From an uncultured bacterium (GTDB lineage: Bacteria > Acidobacteriota > Thermoanaerobaculia > Thermoanaerobaculales > Thermoanaerobaculaceae): DNA of 64,000 nt. Positions 7,471 through 18,915 of this stretch are shown in pieces. The stretch covers positions 1-64,000 of the forward strand of contig CALEVZ010000017.1 in assembly GCA_937924755.1 (NCBI GenBank), read 5' to 3'. Within the stretch, counting starts at the first letter, position 1, and every line of letters starts with the position of its first letter. Below the pieces are notes generated by a model. The model searched no databases. It saw only the letters and a program-made list of their open reading frames with translations, and was not told the DNA's origin. The position numbers and the translations under genes are program-made.

Positions 7471-8682
7471 ATGGATCCGATGGCGATCGTCGAGCGGCAG
7501 GCGCAGCGGACGGATTCCCGCATTCTGTGGCTGGTGCTGGATGGTCTCGGTGATCTGCCGCGCCCGGGTGACGGACTCACGCCGTTGTCGGCGGCGGCGA
7601 CACCCAACTTGGACCGGCTGGCGCAGGAGGGGTGCTGCGGTCGCTTCGACCCGGTCGGGCCGGGCATCACTCCGGGCTCCGGTCCCGGACACCTGGGGCT
7701 GTTCGGCTACGACCCCGGCAAGTACGAGATCGGCCGCGGGGTGCTGTCGGCGGTGGGGATCGACTTTCCCCTGCGCCCGGGGGATGTGGCGGCCCGGTTC
7801 AACTTCTGCACCGTGGACGGGGAGGGGAGGATTAGCGACCGCCGGGCAGGCCGTCTTCCCACCCCGGAGAATCAGCGATTGGTGGCCGTGTTGCGAACCA
7901 TTCCCGCCCCCCCGGGGGTGGAGGTGTTCGTGGAGACCGAGTCAGAACACCGGGGCGTGCTGGTACTGCGGGGCGAGGGGCTGGGACACCGGGTCAGCGA
8001 CACCGACCCCCAGCGGGTGGGAGCCCAGCCGCTCGCCCCCACGGCGCTGGATCGCGAATCGGAGCGAACCGCAGCCATCGTGGCCGAGTTCGTCGCCCAG
8101 GCGGGGCGCCTTCTGGCTGCCGAGGCCAGGGCCAACATGCTGTTGCTGCGTGGCTTCGATACCCTTCCGGTGATTCCGTCGCTGGCCCAGCGGTTGCGGC
8201 TGCGGCCGGTGTGCGTCGCCACCTACCCCATGTACAGGGGGCTGGCCCGCCTGGTGGGGATGGCCATGCCGCCGGCGCCTCAGCACCTCGGGGATTTGCC
8301 CGTCGCCATAAAGACTGTCTGGGCCGAGCACGACTTCTTCTTCGTGCACGTCAAGTACACCGACAAGGCGGGGGAGGACGGCGACTTCGAGCGCAAGCGC
8401 CAGGTGATCGAGGAGGTGGATGCCCTTCTGCCGGCGCTGCTGGCCCCCGGATTCGAAGTGGTGGTGGTGACCGCCGACCACTCCACCCCGTGGTCGTTCA
8501 AGGCCCACTCCTGGCACCCGGTGCCGGCCCTGTTGTGGGCGCCGGGGCGAGTGTTCGTCGACGGTGTGCAGGCGTTCTCGGAGATGGGCTGCCTAGCCGG
8601 CGGCCTGGGGCGGCAACCTTTGCGTTTCTTGCTGGCGGAGGCGCTGGCCGCCGCCGGCAAGCTGGCCAAGTTCGGCGCCTAG
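7471..8682 (+). CDS. apgM: 2,3-bisphosphoglycerate-independent phosphoglycerate mutase, archaeal type
   Basis: ApgM interconverts 3- and 2-phosphoglycerate in lower glycolysis and gluconeogenesis without a bisphosphoglycerate cofactor. It belongs to the alkaline-phosphatase superfamily. The 403-residue product has the metal-binding start LWLVLDGLGDLP. The phosphoserine region is TPGSGPGHLGLFGYDP, as in the aPGAM branch, and the late ADHSTPWSFKAHSWHPVP block supplies more metal ligands. The ATG at 7471 has GGAGG five bases upstream; a longer in-frame start at 7423 overlaps the promoter. This family is more usual in archaea but occurs in several bacterial phyla. Confidence 0.9.
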   Translation: MDPMAIVERQAQRTDSRILWLVLDGLGDLPRPGDGLTPLSAAATPNLDRLAQEGCCGRFDPVGPGITPGSGPGHLGLFGYDPGKYEIGRGVLSAVGIDFPLRPGDVAARFNFCTVDGEGRISDRRAGRLPTPENQRLVAVLRTIPAPPGVEVFVETESEHRGVLVLRGEGLGHRVSDTDPQRVGAQPLAPTALDRESERTAAIVAEFVAQAGRLLAAEARANMLLLRGFDTLPVIPSLAQRLRLRPVCVATYPMYRGLARLVGMAMPPAPQHLGDLPVAIKTVWAEHDFFFVHVKYTDKAGEDGDFERKRQVIEEVDALLPALLAPGFEVVVVTADHSTPWSFKAHSWHPVPALLWAPGRVFVDGVQAFSEMGCLAGGLGRQPLRFLLAEALAAAGKLAKFGA

Positions 8683-8757
8683 GTGGGGAGGGCGCCGGCA
8701 ACGTTCCCCGAAATGGGCGGCGTCGCGGACGCGTTGCTGGCCACGGAGGGTGCGAGC

Positions 8758-9279
8758 ATGACGATCAAGACGGTGATAGCGGCCCTGGGAGGGCTGGTCC
8801 TGGCGGGGCCGGTGGCGGCCGGGGGGATGTTGGCCCCGGGCGAGCCCTTCCCCGCTTGGAGTCTGCTGGATCACAACGGAGCGACGGTGACGTCCTCGGA
8901 CTTGCGCGGCAAGACCTATCTCCTCTGGTACTACCCCAAGGCCATGACCCCAGGGTGCACCAGAGAGGGGTGTGCGTTGCGCGATTCGTTCAGTGAGTTC
9001 AGCAGGCGCGGGGTCGAGGTGCTGGGGATTTCCTTCGATGATCCCAAAAGCAACGCCGAGTTCGTGGCCAAGGAGAAGTTTCCGTTCCGTCTCCTGTCGG
9101 ACACCGAGCGTTCGTTGGCGGTGCAGGTGGGGGCCGCCGATTCACCTGGCCGACTCTTCGCCCGGCGCATCTCCTACCTCGTGGGTGGTGACGGCAAGGT
9201 GCTCAAGGCTTATGACAAGGTCGACCCTGCTAGCCATGCCCAGGAGGTCTTGACGGACCTCGACGCCCTGTCACGGTAG
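8758..9279 (+). CDS. Peroxiredoxin, PrxQ/Bcp type, with signal peptide
   Basis: A thiol peroxidase that reduces hydrogen peroxide and organic hydroperoxides. The 173-residue protein has the peroxidatic and resolving cysteines C67 and C72 in MTPGCTREGCALRD, the C-x4-C arrangement of PrxQ/Bcp proteins. The thioredoxin-like fold extends to the end. The first 22 residues form an export signal (MTIKTVIAALGGLVLAGPVA), so it probably works in the periplasm, whereas classic Bcp is cytoplasmic. ATG 8758 follows GGAGGG. The 75 bases before it show nothing else. It reads in the same direction as apgM and the fumarase genes. Confidence 0.88.
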   Translation: MTIKTVIAALGGLVLAGPVAAGGMLAPGEPFPAWSLLDHNGATVTSSDLRGKTYLLWYYPKAMTPGCTREGCALRDSFSEFSRRGVEVLGISFDDPKSNAEFVAKEKFPFRLLSDTERSLAVQVGAADSPGRLFARRISYLVGGDGKVLKAYDKVDPASHAQEVLTDLDALSR

Positions 9280-9342
9280 TCGCCCGGCCTCTCCCCCCTC
9301 TCTCCATGGGCGGCGTACACTCCCCCCCGAAAGGAGGGCGCC

Positions 9343-10233
9343 GTGCTGGAGACGAGCAAGGAGCAATGGACCGCGCGGTTTGTGGAGGTGATCGCGCGCG
9401 CCTCGACGCAGTTACCCCCCGACGTGGTGGAGGCGCTGCGCCAGGGGCGGCAGCGCGAAGACGAGGGATCATTGGCAGCCAGGGCGCTGGACACGGTACT
9501 GCGCAACATCGAGCTGGCGGCAGGCAACTGGCAGCCCATCTGCCAGGACACCGGTACCCCGCTGGTGTGGATCCACCACCCGGTGGGCATGTCGACTCGT
9601 CTGCTCACCGGGGCGTTCGAGGAAGCGGTGCGACAGGCCACGGCCCGCCAGCTCCTGCGCCCCAACGCGGTGGACCCTCTGCTCGACAAGAACACCGGCA
9701 ATGGCGCCGCCCCCGGCATCCCGACGGTGCACTGCGAGGAGTGGGACGAGGCTGGGGTCGAGGTGCGCATGATGCTCAAGGGGGGCGGCTGCGAGAATGT
9801 GGGCGCCCAGTACACGCTGCCCAACCCCGCCCTCAAGGCTGACCGCAACCTGGAGGGGGTCAAGCGCTGCATCCTGGACGCCATCTACAAGGCGCAGGGG
9901 AAGGGGTGCTCCCCGGGCATCATCGGCGCCTGCTTCGGCGGTGATCGGGGCAGCGGCTTTCTGGAGTCCAAGCGGCAGCTTTTGCGCCGCCTGGATGATC
10001 GCAACCCGATCCCCGAACTCGATGCCATGGAGCGGGAGATCTTCGACAAGGCCAACCAGCTGGGGATCGGTCCCATGGGGTTCGGCGGCTCGACCACCGT
10101 ACTGGGGGTGAAGATCGGTTACCTGGGCCGCTTGCCGGCTAGTTACTTCGTGTCGGTGTCCTACATGTGCTGGGCGAACCGCCGCGCCGGGGCCTTCTTT
10201 GCGCCCGACGGGTCGGTCACCTGGCTGGAGTGA
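9343..10233 (+). CDS. Fumarate hydratase class I, alpha subunit (or tartrate dehydratase alpha)
   Basis: The alpha subunit of a heterodimeric, 4Fe-4S-dependent class I hydratase, most likely interconverting fumarate and malate in the citric acid cycle. The 296-residue product contains ICQDTGTPL with C67, KGGGCENVG with C151 and a later block with C190 and C198 (ACFGGDRG), which carries cluster ligands in this family. The GTG start has AAGGAGGG at ideal spacing. The beta subunit follows 27 bases downstream. L(+)-tartrate dehydratase TtdA has the same architecture and cannot be excluded by reading alone, but a lone pair in this genetic setting favours fumarase. Confidence 0.88.
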   Translation: MLETSKEQWTARFVEVIARASTQLPPDVVEALRQGRQREDEGSLAARALDTVLRNIELAAGNWQPICQDTGTPLVWIHHPVGMSTRLLTGAFEEAVRQATARQLLRPNAVDPLLDKNTGNGAAPGIPTVHCEEWDEAGVEVRMMLKGGGCENVGAQYTLPNPALKADRNLEGVKRCILDAIYKAQGKGCSPGIIGACFGGDRGSGFLESKRQLLRRLDDRNPIPELDAMEREIFDKANQLGIGPMGFGGSTTVLGVKIGYLGRLPASYFVSVSYMCWANRRAGAFFAPDGSVTWLE

Positions 10234-10260
10234 GGGCGGCGACGCCGGGAGGAAGGAGCC

Positions 10261-10845
10261 ATGAAGCTGCAACTACCCTGTGACGAAGTGACCATCCGCT
10301 CCCTCAAGGTGGGGGATTTCGTGGAGCTGTCGGGCCGTCTGATCACCGGGCGGGACTCTGCCCACCACTGGCTGATCAAGGAGATGCGCGAGGAGGTGCT
10401 GCCGATGATGCGGGGGTCGGTGATCTACCACGTGGGGCCGGTGGTGAAGAAGCACGAGGACGGCAGCTACAGCTTCGTTGCCGCTGGGCCCACCACCTCG
10501 GCGCGGGAGGAGCCGTACCAGGCGGAGGTCATCGGCCGCTACGGCCTGCGCGGGGTGATCGGCAAGGGCGGCATGGGCCCCAAGACGCTGGCCGGGCTCC
10601 AGCAATACGGGGCGGTCTACTTCCACGCCATCGGCGGGGCGGCCCAGGTGCTTGCCCAGTCGGTCAAGCGGGTGGAAACCGTATTTCAACTTGAAGAGTT
10701 CGGCGTGCCCGAGGCGCTGTGGGTGATCCAGGTGGAGGACTTTCCGGTGGTGGTCACCATGGACTCCCACGGCGGGTCGCTGCACGCCGCCGTGGATGCC
10801 GCCTCCAAGAGCCAGCTCGACGCCTTGCTGGGCCTGAGCGCCTGA
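10261..10845 (+). CDS. Fumarate hydratase class I, beta subunit (or tartrate dehydratase beta)
   Basis: The beta subunit of the two-component class I fumarase, corresponding to the C-terminal domain of one-chain FumA enzymes. The 194-residue protein contains SGRLITGRDSAHHWL near residue 24. It also has the conserved GVIGKGGMGPKTL block and AIGGAAQVLAQ, which in homologues shape the active site at the subunit interface. The start has GGAGGAAGGAGCC directly upstream. It ends 15 bases before the tail of the converging hydrolase gene, leaving no room for a separate long terminator. Confidence 0.88.
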   Translation: MKLQLPCDEVTIRSLKVGDFVELSGRLITGRDSAHHWLIKEMREEVLPMMRGSVIYHVGPVVKKHEDGSYSFVAAGPTTSAREEPYQAEVIGRYGLRGVIGKGGMGPKTLAGLQQYGAVYFHAIGGAAQVLAQSVKRVETVFQLEEFGVPEALWVIQVEDFPVVVTMDSHGGSLHAAVDAASKSQLDALLGLSA

Positions 10846-10860
10846 GGGCTGGCTCCCCGG

Positions 10861-11661
10861 TCACACCGGCTGCGCCGCCAGCCAGCCCAGCAGCGCGGCG
10901 TTCCAGGCGGCGGGGGTCTCCAGGCAGCAGGCGTGGCCGGCACCGCCCAGGATCACCAAGTGGGCGCCGGGTATCTGCCGGGCGAGGGTGCGAGAGTAGG
11001 GGTCTAGGGGCTTGATGGCGTCCAGCTCTCCCACGATCACCATGGTGGGTGCGGCGATACGGTGGAGATCGGCGGTCCAGTCGATGGCCAGGAACGCCTC
11101 GCACAGTCGCAGCCCGGCGTCGAAATCCAGCTCCCGGTAGCGAGGCAAGGCCGCCGCCTCCCATTCGGGGTGGGCGGCGAGCCACCCATCGCTGAAGTTG
11201 TCGGCCAGGGAGCAGCGGAACAGCAGTTCGCCGTCGTGTCGCCGCAACGCCTCCATCCACCCGTGAATACGCGCCGCGAGCAGCGGGCGCACCTCGCTCA
11301 CCGCCGAGGAGATGAACAGCGAGCGCACCATCCCGGGGTAGTCCAGGGCGAAGCGCTGCGCCAGCTCGCCGCCGTAGGAGATACCGGCGACGTGCGCCGC
11401 AACGATCTCCAGCGCTTCCATGAGATGGGCCAGATCTTCGGCGTGCAGGGACATGGAACACGGGCCTGGGGGATGGTCCGAGGCCCCCTGGTTGCGGCAA
11501 TCGTGCAGGAGCACCCGGTAGTGGCGGGCCAGGACCGGGGTCTGCAGGACCCAGCTGGCGGTGTTCATCAGCACCCCGTTGAGCAGCGCCAACACCGGCG
11601 CTCCTTCGGGCCCGTGCAGCTCGTAATAGAGGTTGACGCCGTTGACTCGTTGATAGGGCAT
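10861..11661 (-). CDS. Alpha/beta-fold hydrolase
   Basis: A 266-residue alpha/beta hydrolase of the esterase, lactonase and enol-lactonase type. The nucleophile elbow is GISYGGE with S95. The acid is probably the aspartate in VGELDAIKP near residue 216 and the base the histidine in GGAGHACC near 243. The N-terminal half resembles 3-oxoadipate enol-lactonase-like proteins, but the true substrate is unknown. The ATG at 11661 has GGGAGAG upstream. Longer in-frame starts run into the divergent valS gene and are rejected. It is a single-gene unit between converging fumarase and diverging valS. Confidence 0.85.
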   Translation of the reverse strand: MPYQRVNGVNLYYELHGPEGAPVLALLNGVLMNTASWVLQTPVLARHYRVLLHDCRNQGASDHPPGPCSMSLHAEDLAHLMEALEIVAAHVAGISYGGELAQRFALDYPGMVRSLFISSAVSEVRPLLAARIHGWMEALRRHDGELLFRCSLADNFSDGWLAAHPEWEAAALPRYRELDFDAGLRLCEAFLAIDWTADLHRIAAPTMVIVGELDAIKPLDPYSRTLARQIPGAHLVILGGAGHACCLETPAAWNAALLGWLAAQPV

Positions 11662-11758
11662 GGGCACTCTCCCGTGCCAGATCAGAGTAGCGGACCAAGG
11701 GCCTCGGTGGGGACGATGGTAGGAATCCGATAGACTTGCGCCTGCTGATGGAGGTCGT

Positions 11759-14412
<2,654 letters not shown>

Positions 14413-14416
<4 letters not shown>

Positions 14417-15168
14417 GACCCCTCCACCTTCCGGCGCCGCCGTTCAACCTTCTGTGGGTCGAGCAGGTGGATTCCACCAACCTCGTGCTGCAGCGGCGGT
14501 TGGAGGCGTGGGAGGGGGCCGGACGGATGGCCGAGACGCTCCTGGTGGCCGGCTCCCAGACGGCCGGCCGCGGTCGTGGCCGCCGGGAGTGGGTCTCCCC
14601 CGCCGGCGGGCTTTATGCCACCTGGTTCGGCTGGGTGCCGGTGGAGGTGTTGGGAGTGGTCCCCATGGCCGCCGCGGTGGCGCTGGCAGAGGCGCTGGAG
14701 GTGGCGGCGCCGGCCATGACCGTGGGGTTGAAGTGGCCCAACGATCTCATGGTGGGGGGCAAAAAGGTGGGCGGCGTCCTGGCCCAGGCGCGGATCTCGG
14801 GCGGTGAGGCGGGGGTGATCGTCGGCTTCGGGTCGAACCTGGCGGCGACCCCTGTAGTTGAAGGACCGGCCGCGGTGCCCACCTCGGCGGCGGAGTGGGG
14901 CTGGCTGGGTGATCCGGCGACCAGCGCGGTGGTCATTGCCGTGGACTGCGTGACCCGCCTGCACGGGTACCTGGCGGCCCCGGCGAAGGCGCAGGGGGTG
15001 TGGGCAACCAGGTCGATGCACCGCCCGGGGGACGAGTTGCGGGTGCGCGCCGGGGACGAGGTGGTGCGGGGCCGCTTCGCCGGATTCGGGGAGGCCGGCC
15101 AGCTGTGGCTGGAGGTGGACGGCGAGCGGCGGGAGTTCTTTGCGGCGGACCTGGTGGCGGTGTTATGA
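14413..15168 (+). CDS. birA: Biotin--[acetyl-CoA-carboxylase] ligase
   Basis: Attaches biotin to the carrier protein of acetyl-CoA carboxylase through biotinyl-AMP. The 251-residue protein has the ligase signature GSQTAGRGRGRREW (about residues 48-60) and KWPNDLMVGGKKVGGVL near 107. A short C-terminal SH3-like domain follows. It lacks the N-terminal helix-turn-helix of the E. coli bifunctional repressor, so it is a ligase only. The GTG start overlaps the valS stop. The next gene, coaX, also makes a cofactor, a pairing seen in many bacteria. Confidence 0.93.
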
Positions 15169-15196
15169 GGGGTAGGGGCTGGATCGAGGAGGTCGC

Positions 15197-15970
15197 GTGT
15201 TACTAGCCATGGATGTCGGCAACACCCATACCACCATCGGCGTTTTCCGCAATGGCGACATCCTGCGCCGTTTCCGCCTGACGACGGCCCGCAATCGCAC
15301 CGTCGACGAGCTGGGCTTGCTGCTACGCCAGCTGTGCCAGTGGTCCGAGATTGCCATCGAAAATATCTCCGGGGTCATCGTGGGCTCGGTGGTGCCGCCC
15401 CTGGACGGTGCGCTGCGCGCCGCCCTGGCCACCTACCTGCGGGTCGAGCCGCTCTTCGTGGCCCCCGGAATTCGCTCCGGGATGCCGCTGCGGGTCGAGA
15501 CTCCCCATGAGCTGGGGGCGGATCGCCTGTGCAACGCGGTGGCGGCGTTCGCCGAGTACGGCGGCCCGTGCGTGGTGGTGGACTTTGGCACCGCCACCAC
15601 CTGGGACGTGGTCTCGGCCCAGGGCGAGTTCCTGGGCGGAGTCATCGCTCCGGGCCTGGAGATCTCCGCCGAGGCGCTGTTTACCCGCGCCGCCAAGCTA
15701 CCCCGCATCGAGCTGGCCGCTCCATCCCGGGTCATCGGGAAGGCCACGGTGGATTCCATGCAGGCTGGGCTGGTGTTCGGCTACGTCGGCCTGGTGGAGG
15801 GGCTCACCCGGCGGGTGTTGGAGGAGCTAGGAGGCGGGACGGTGATCGCCACCGGCGGCCTGGGGAGGGTGATCGGGCGCTACACCTCGCTCTTCGCCGC
15901 CATCGACGAGGATCTCACCCTGAAGGGGTTGCGACTGCTGTGGGACAAGAACCGCCCCGGGAGGGGCTGA
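15197..15970 (+). CDS. coaX: Type III pantothenate kinase
   Basis: Phosphorylates pantothenate in the first step of coenzyme A synthesis. CoaX belongs to the ASKHA superfamily and is not feedback-inhibited by CoA. The 257-residue product has the phosphate-binding start LLAMDVGNTHTTIGVF. It also has the substrate and catalytic region PHELGADRLCNAVAA and the second phosphate loop VVVDFGTATTWDVV. The GTG start follows GAGGAGG. The downstream hypothetical gene probably begins inside the coaX 3' end. Confidence 0.95.
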   Translation: MLLAMDVGNTHTTIGVFRNGDILRRFRLTTARNRTVDELGLLLRQLCQWSEIAIENISGVIVGSVVPPLDGALRAALATYLRVEPLFVAPGIRSGMPLRVETPHELGADRLCNAVAAFAEYGGPCVVVDFGTATTWDVVSAQGEFLGGVIAPGLEISAEALFTRAAKLPRIELAAPSRVIGKATVDSMQAGLVFGYVGLVEGLTRRVLEELGGGTVIATGGLGRVIGRYTSLFAAIDEDLTLKGLRLLWDKNRPGRG

Positions 15971-16620
15971 CTCCGGCGGAAGCGGCGTATTACCAGGCGG
16001 TGGAGGACGCCTTCGCGCGGCTGCGTGGGACGCCGTTCTGGTTCTCCCCCAAGGACTGGGCGTTGCTGGAAAAATGGTGGCGAGAGGGCGTTGCCCTGGG
16101 CGCTGTGCTCGCCGGCGTGGCCGAGGTCTTCGCCCGCCGGCGAGAGCGGGGGGACGATCCGGTATCGTCGCTGGCCTTCTGCCGGCACGCGGTGGCGAGG
16201 CACTGGCGTCGGCTGAGCAGCGCCGGTGTGGGGGGCGAGGAGCCAGTGGAGGTGGATGTCCCTGGCGGGCTGGAGCGGTGCGCCGCGGAGCTGGACGCCG
16301 CGGCTCGCCGGTGGGACGGTTGCCCGCCCCTGGCCGAGGGCATCGGAGCGCTGGCGGCGATGGTCCGAGCGCTGCCGGCGGGCGCGCCGGCGGCGGCGGT
16401 GGACCAGGCACTGGCCAACCTGGAGGTGGAAGCGGTGGAGCGGCTGGCCGCGCTTCTCCCGGCAGCCTGTCAAGAGGCGGCGCAGCGGCGAGTCCAGGAT
16501 GTGCTGGCAGAGGTCAGCGGCGAGCTTCAGGTGGTGGAGCGTACCCGACGCGCCCTGCTGCTGCGCGAGTGGCGCAGGGAGCTGGGCCTGCCGCGCCTGG
16601 AGCTGGTTCGGGACGAGTAG
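15940..16620 (+). CDS. Conserved-looking hypothetical protein between coaX and comEC
   Basis: I do not recognise this protein. It is a soluble, mostly helical product of about 226 residues. The first 100 residues look constrained, with TPFWFSPKDWALLEKWWREG followed by a basic FARRRERG segment and an FCRHAVARHW block. The second half is alanine- and leucine-rich and could form helical bundles. No ATG is available near the frame start. The GTG at 15940 (AAGGGG 11 bases upstream) overlaps coaX by 31 bases, and GTG 16000 is the alternative. It ends four bases before comEC. Location in the run argues it is real. Function unknown. Confidence 0.7.
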   Translation: MGQEPPREGLTPAEAAYYQAVEDAFARLRGTPFWFSPKDWALLEKWWREGVALGAVLAGVAEVFARRRERGDDPVSSLAFCRHAVARHWRRLSSAGVGGEEPVEVDVPGGLERCAAELDAAARRWDGCPPLAEGIGALAAMVRALPAGAPAAAVDQALANLEVEAVERLAALLPAACQEAAQRRVQDVLAEVSGELQVVERTRRALLLREWRRELGLPRLELVRDE

Positions 16621-16623
16621 GAC

Positions 16624-18915
16624 GTGACCTCGCAGCAGCCCCTCCAGATCCGCCCGGTAGGTGGCGAGTTGGTTGCCCTGGCCGCCTCGACCCTTTTGGC
16701 GGTGCTGGCCGGCGCGTGGTTCCCCCCCGCCTTTGTCTGGCGCTGGTGGTTGGTAGGGGCGGCGGTCGTCGCCGGGGTGATGGGCCTCCGGCGGGGGCAG
16801 CGGGGCTGGTGGGTGGGGTGTGGACTTCTCACCGGCGCGGCCGCCGTGACCTTCGCCGCCCCCGACCAGGCGCTGCGGGGCAACCAGCGGCTGGTGGTGC
16901 GTTTCGAGGCCACGGTGCGGGATGGGTGGACCCCGGTCACCTTTGGGTGGCGCACCCGGATTCGGTTGCACCAAGCCACGGTCGACGAACGACCGGTGCG
17001 GCACCCCCGTGAGCTGGCGCTCACGGTGGGTGGGTCCTCGGATCCCACGGTATTGCCGTCGGCGGGGACGCGCATCAGTGGGCTGGGGGAGCTGCGGCTG
17101 CTGGAGGGGGCGGCGGGACGGCGTCCCGTCCTGGGAGTCAAGAGCGCCCTGGTGCTCTCCCAGGTGCGACCGGCAGCGGGGCTCGACGCCCTGCGGGAGG
17201 CGGGGGTCCAGGCGCTCCTGCGGGCGGCGGACGTGGATTCAGGGCGCATCAGGGCGGCCGGGTTGGCCGCGGCGCTGGTGCTGGGCCGGAGAGAGGGGCT
17301 TTCTGAGGGGGAGGTGGCGTCGCTGCGGCTGGCCGGGGTGGCCCATATTTTGGCCGTCTCGGGTCTGCACGTCGGCCTGGTGGCGGCACTCCTGTGGGGG
17401 TGCCTGCGCCTGTTGGGGGTGCGCCCGGGGGTGGCTCGCTGGGTGGTCATGGCGGGACTGGGGGTGTTTGCCCTGGCGGCCGGGATGGCACCACCGGTAC
17501 GTCGGGCCGCCGGCGGGGCGATCGTCTACTTGGCCGCACGTCAGGTGGGTCGGCCGCTGGAGCCGCTACCGACGGTGTGGGGGGTGGTGGCGCTGCTGGC
17601 CCTGTTGGAGCCGCAGGTGGTAGTGGAGCCGGGGTTTCAACTCTCGGCGGGGGTGACCCTGGCGCTGGTGCGCTGGGTCGGTCCGTTGGCGGAGCGTCTG
17701 TCGCTGCCCCGAGGCACCGCGGTTACCGTGGCCGTTGCGGTGGTGGCGCAGGCGGCGGCCTTTCCCCTGGTGGGCGCCCATTTCGGCACGGCTGCACCGC
17801 TGGCCGTGCTCACCAATCTGGTGGCGGCGCCTCTGGCGGTGGTGCTGGTAGCGGCGAGCGTGGCGGCGGTGCTGGTCGTGGGGGCGTGGGTCACGCCGGC
17901 GGCGCTGCTGCTGCAGGTGGTCTCCTTTGCCCAGCGTTCGCTCGCGGGCGCGGCCGGGGTCAGCGAAGGGGCAGCGGTGGGGTTCCCCTCCCCCCCCACC
18001 TGGCTGGCGCTGCTTCTCCTGGGGCTCGGGGTGGCGGCGGTGGCCCGGTGGCGCGGGGCCGCCCTGGCGGGGGGGGTGGGGATGGCCACCTCCCTGCTCT
18101 GGGTGGCGCTGCCCGGGCGTGGACCGACGGGTGAGGCCGAGGTTCGGCTACTGCCGGTGCGGGAAGGTATGGCGATGCTTCTTCGCAGTGGCGGATCAGC
18201 AGTGCTCATCGACACCGGCCGCCACCCCGGCGAGGCGGCAGAGGCGCTGGCGGCCCTGCGGGTGCGCAGGCTCACCGCGGTGGTGCTCACCCACGCCGAC
18301 GAGGACCACATTGGCGGGGGAGAGGCCATCCTGCGTCGTCTGCGGGTGGGCCAGCTTTACATGCCCCGGGCGGCCCGTCACGACCCGGCGTTGGCGTCGT
18401 TGAGACGCCTGGCACGAACCCGGGGGGTGGAGGAGGGCTGGCTGACGGCTGGCCAGCGGGAGTGGTTGGGGTCGATCCCCGTAGAGGTGATCTGGCCCCC
18501 CCGCGCGGCCTCCCTTCGTCGCAACGATGCCAGCCTGGTGCTGCGGGTGCCGGTGGCCGGCGCCACCCTGTTAGTCACCGGAGATATCGAAAAGCTGGGA
18601 GAGGCGAATATTCTCGCCGCGGGGTGGCAGCTGCGGGCTGAAATCCTTCAGGTGCCCCACCACGGCTCGCGGACCTCGTCGACCTCGTCCTTCCTCGCCG
18701 CGGTGGGGCCGCGGGTGGCCCTGGTGCCCACCGGCGCCAGGCCGCGCTGGAACTACCCCAGCCCCGAGGTGGCCACCCGTCTGCGCGCCCTGCCGGCACT
18801 GCTGCTGGCCCAACGCGATGGCCACGATCATCTGTGGTGGAACTCGAACAAAGCCGCCTGGGTGGGAGCCCCGCAGGCCGTGCGGGTACATCTGGTGCCG
18901 CCGGAGGTACCGTGA
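16624..18915 (+). CDS. comEC: ComEC/Rec2-type DNA internalisation protein
   Basis: ComEC forms the inner-membrane channel through which single-stranded DNA enters the cell in natural transformation. The 763-residue protein has N-terminal membrane helices followed by an OB-like soluble segment. The competence domain of many helices begins near residue 210, with the typical LAVSGLHVGLVAALLW. A metallo-beta-lactamase-like domain at the C terminus has its metal motif THADEDHIGGGE at about residue 556. It is full length and therefore probably functional. The GTG start lies just after the previous stop with only a weak Shine-Dalgarno. It overlaps miaA by GTGA. Confidence 0.93.
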   Translation: MTSQQPLQIRPVGGELVALAASTLLAVLAGAWFPPAFVWRWWLVGAAVVAGVMGLRRGQRGWWVGCGLLTGAAAVTFAAPDQALRGNQRLVVRFEATVRDGWTPVTFGWRTRIRLHQATVDERPVRHPRELALTVGGSSDPTVLPSAGTRISGLGELRLLEGAAGRRPVLGVKSALVLSQVRPAAGLDALREAGVQALLRAADVDSGRIRAAGLAAALVLGRREGLSEGEVASLRLAGVAHILAVSGLHVGLVAALLWGCLRLLGVRPGVARWVVMAGLGVFALAAGMAPPVRRAAGGAIVYLAARQVGRPLEPLPTVWGVVALLALLEPQVVVEPGFQLSAGVTLALVRWVGPLAERLSLPRGTAVTVAVAVVAQAAAFPLVGAHFGTAAPLAVLTNLVAAPLAVVLVAASVAAVLVVGAWVTPAALLLQVVSFAQRSLAGAAGVSEGAAVGFPSPPTWLALLLLGLGVAAVARWRGAALAGGVGMATSLLWVALPGRGPTGEAEVRLLPVREGMAMLLRSGGSAVLIDTGRHPGEAAEALAALRVRRLTAVVLTHADEDHIGGGEAILRRLRVGQLYMPRAARHDPALASLRRLARTRGVEEGWLTAGQREWLGSIPVEVIWPPRAASLRRNDASLVLRVPVAGATLLVTGDIEKLGEANILAAGWQLRAEILQVPHHGSRTSSTSSFLAAVGPRVALVPTGARPRWNYPSPEVATRLRALPALLLAQRDGHDHLWWNSNKAAWVGAPQAVRVHLVPPEVP

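Noticed and set aside
11662..11758. T-box or other riboswitch ahead of valS
   Set aside because: The 97-base gap between divergent genes is too short for a T-box with its conserved AGGGUGGNACCGCG-like core, which is absent.
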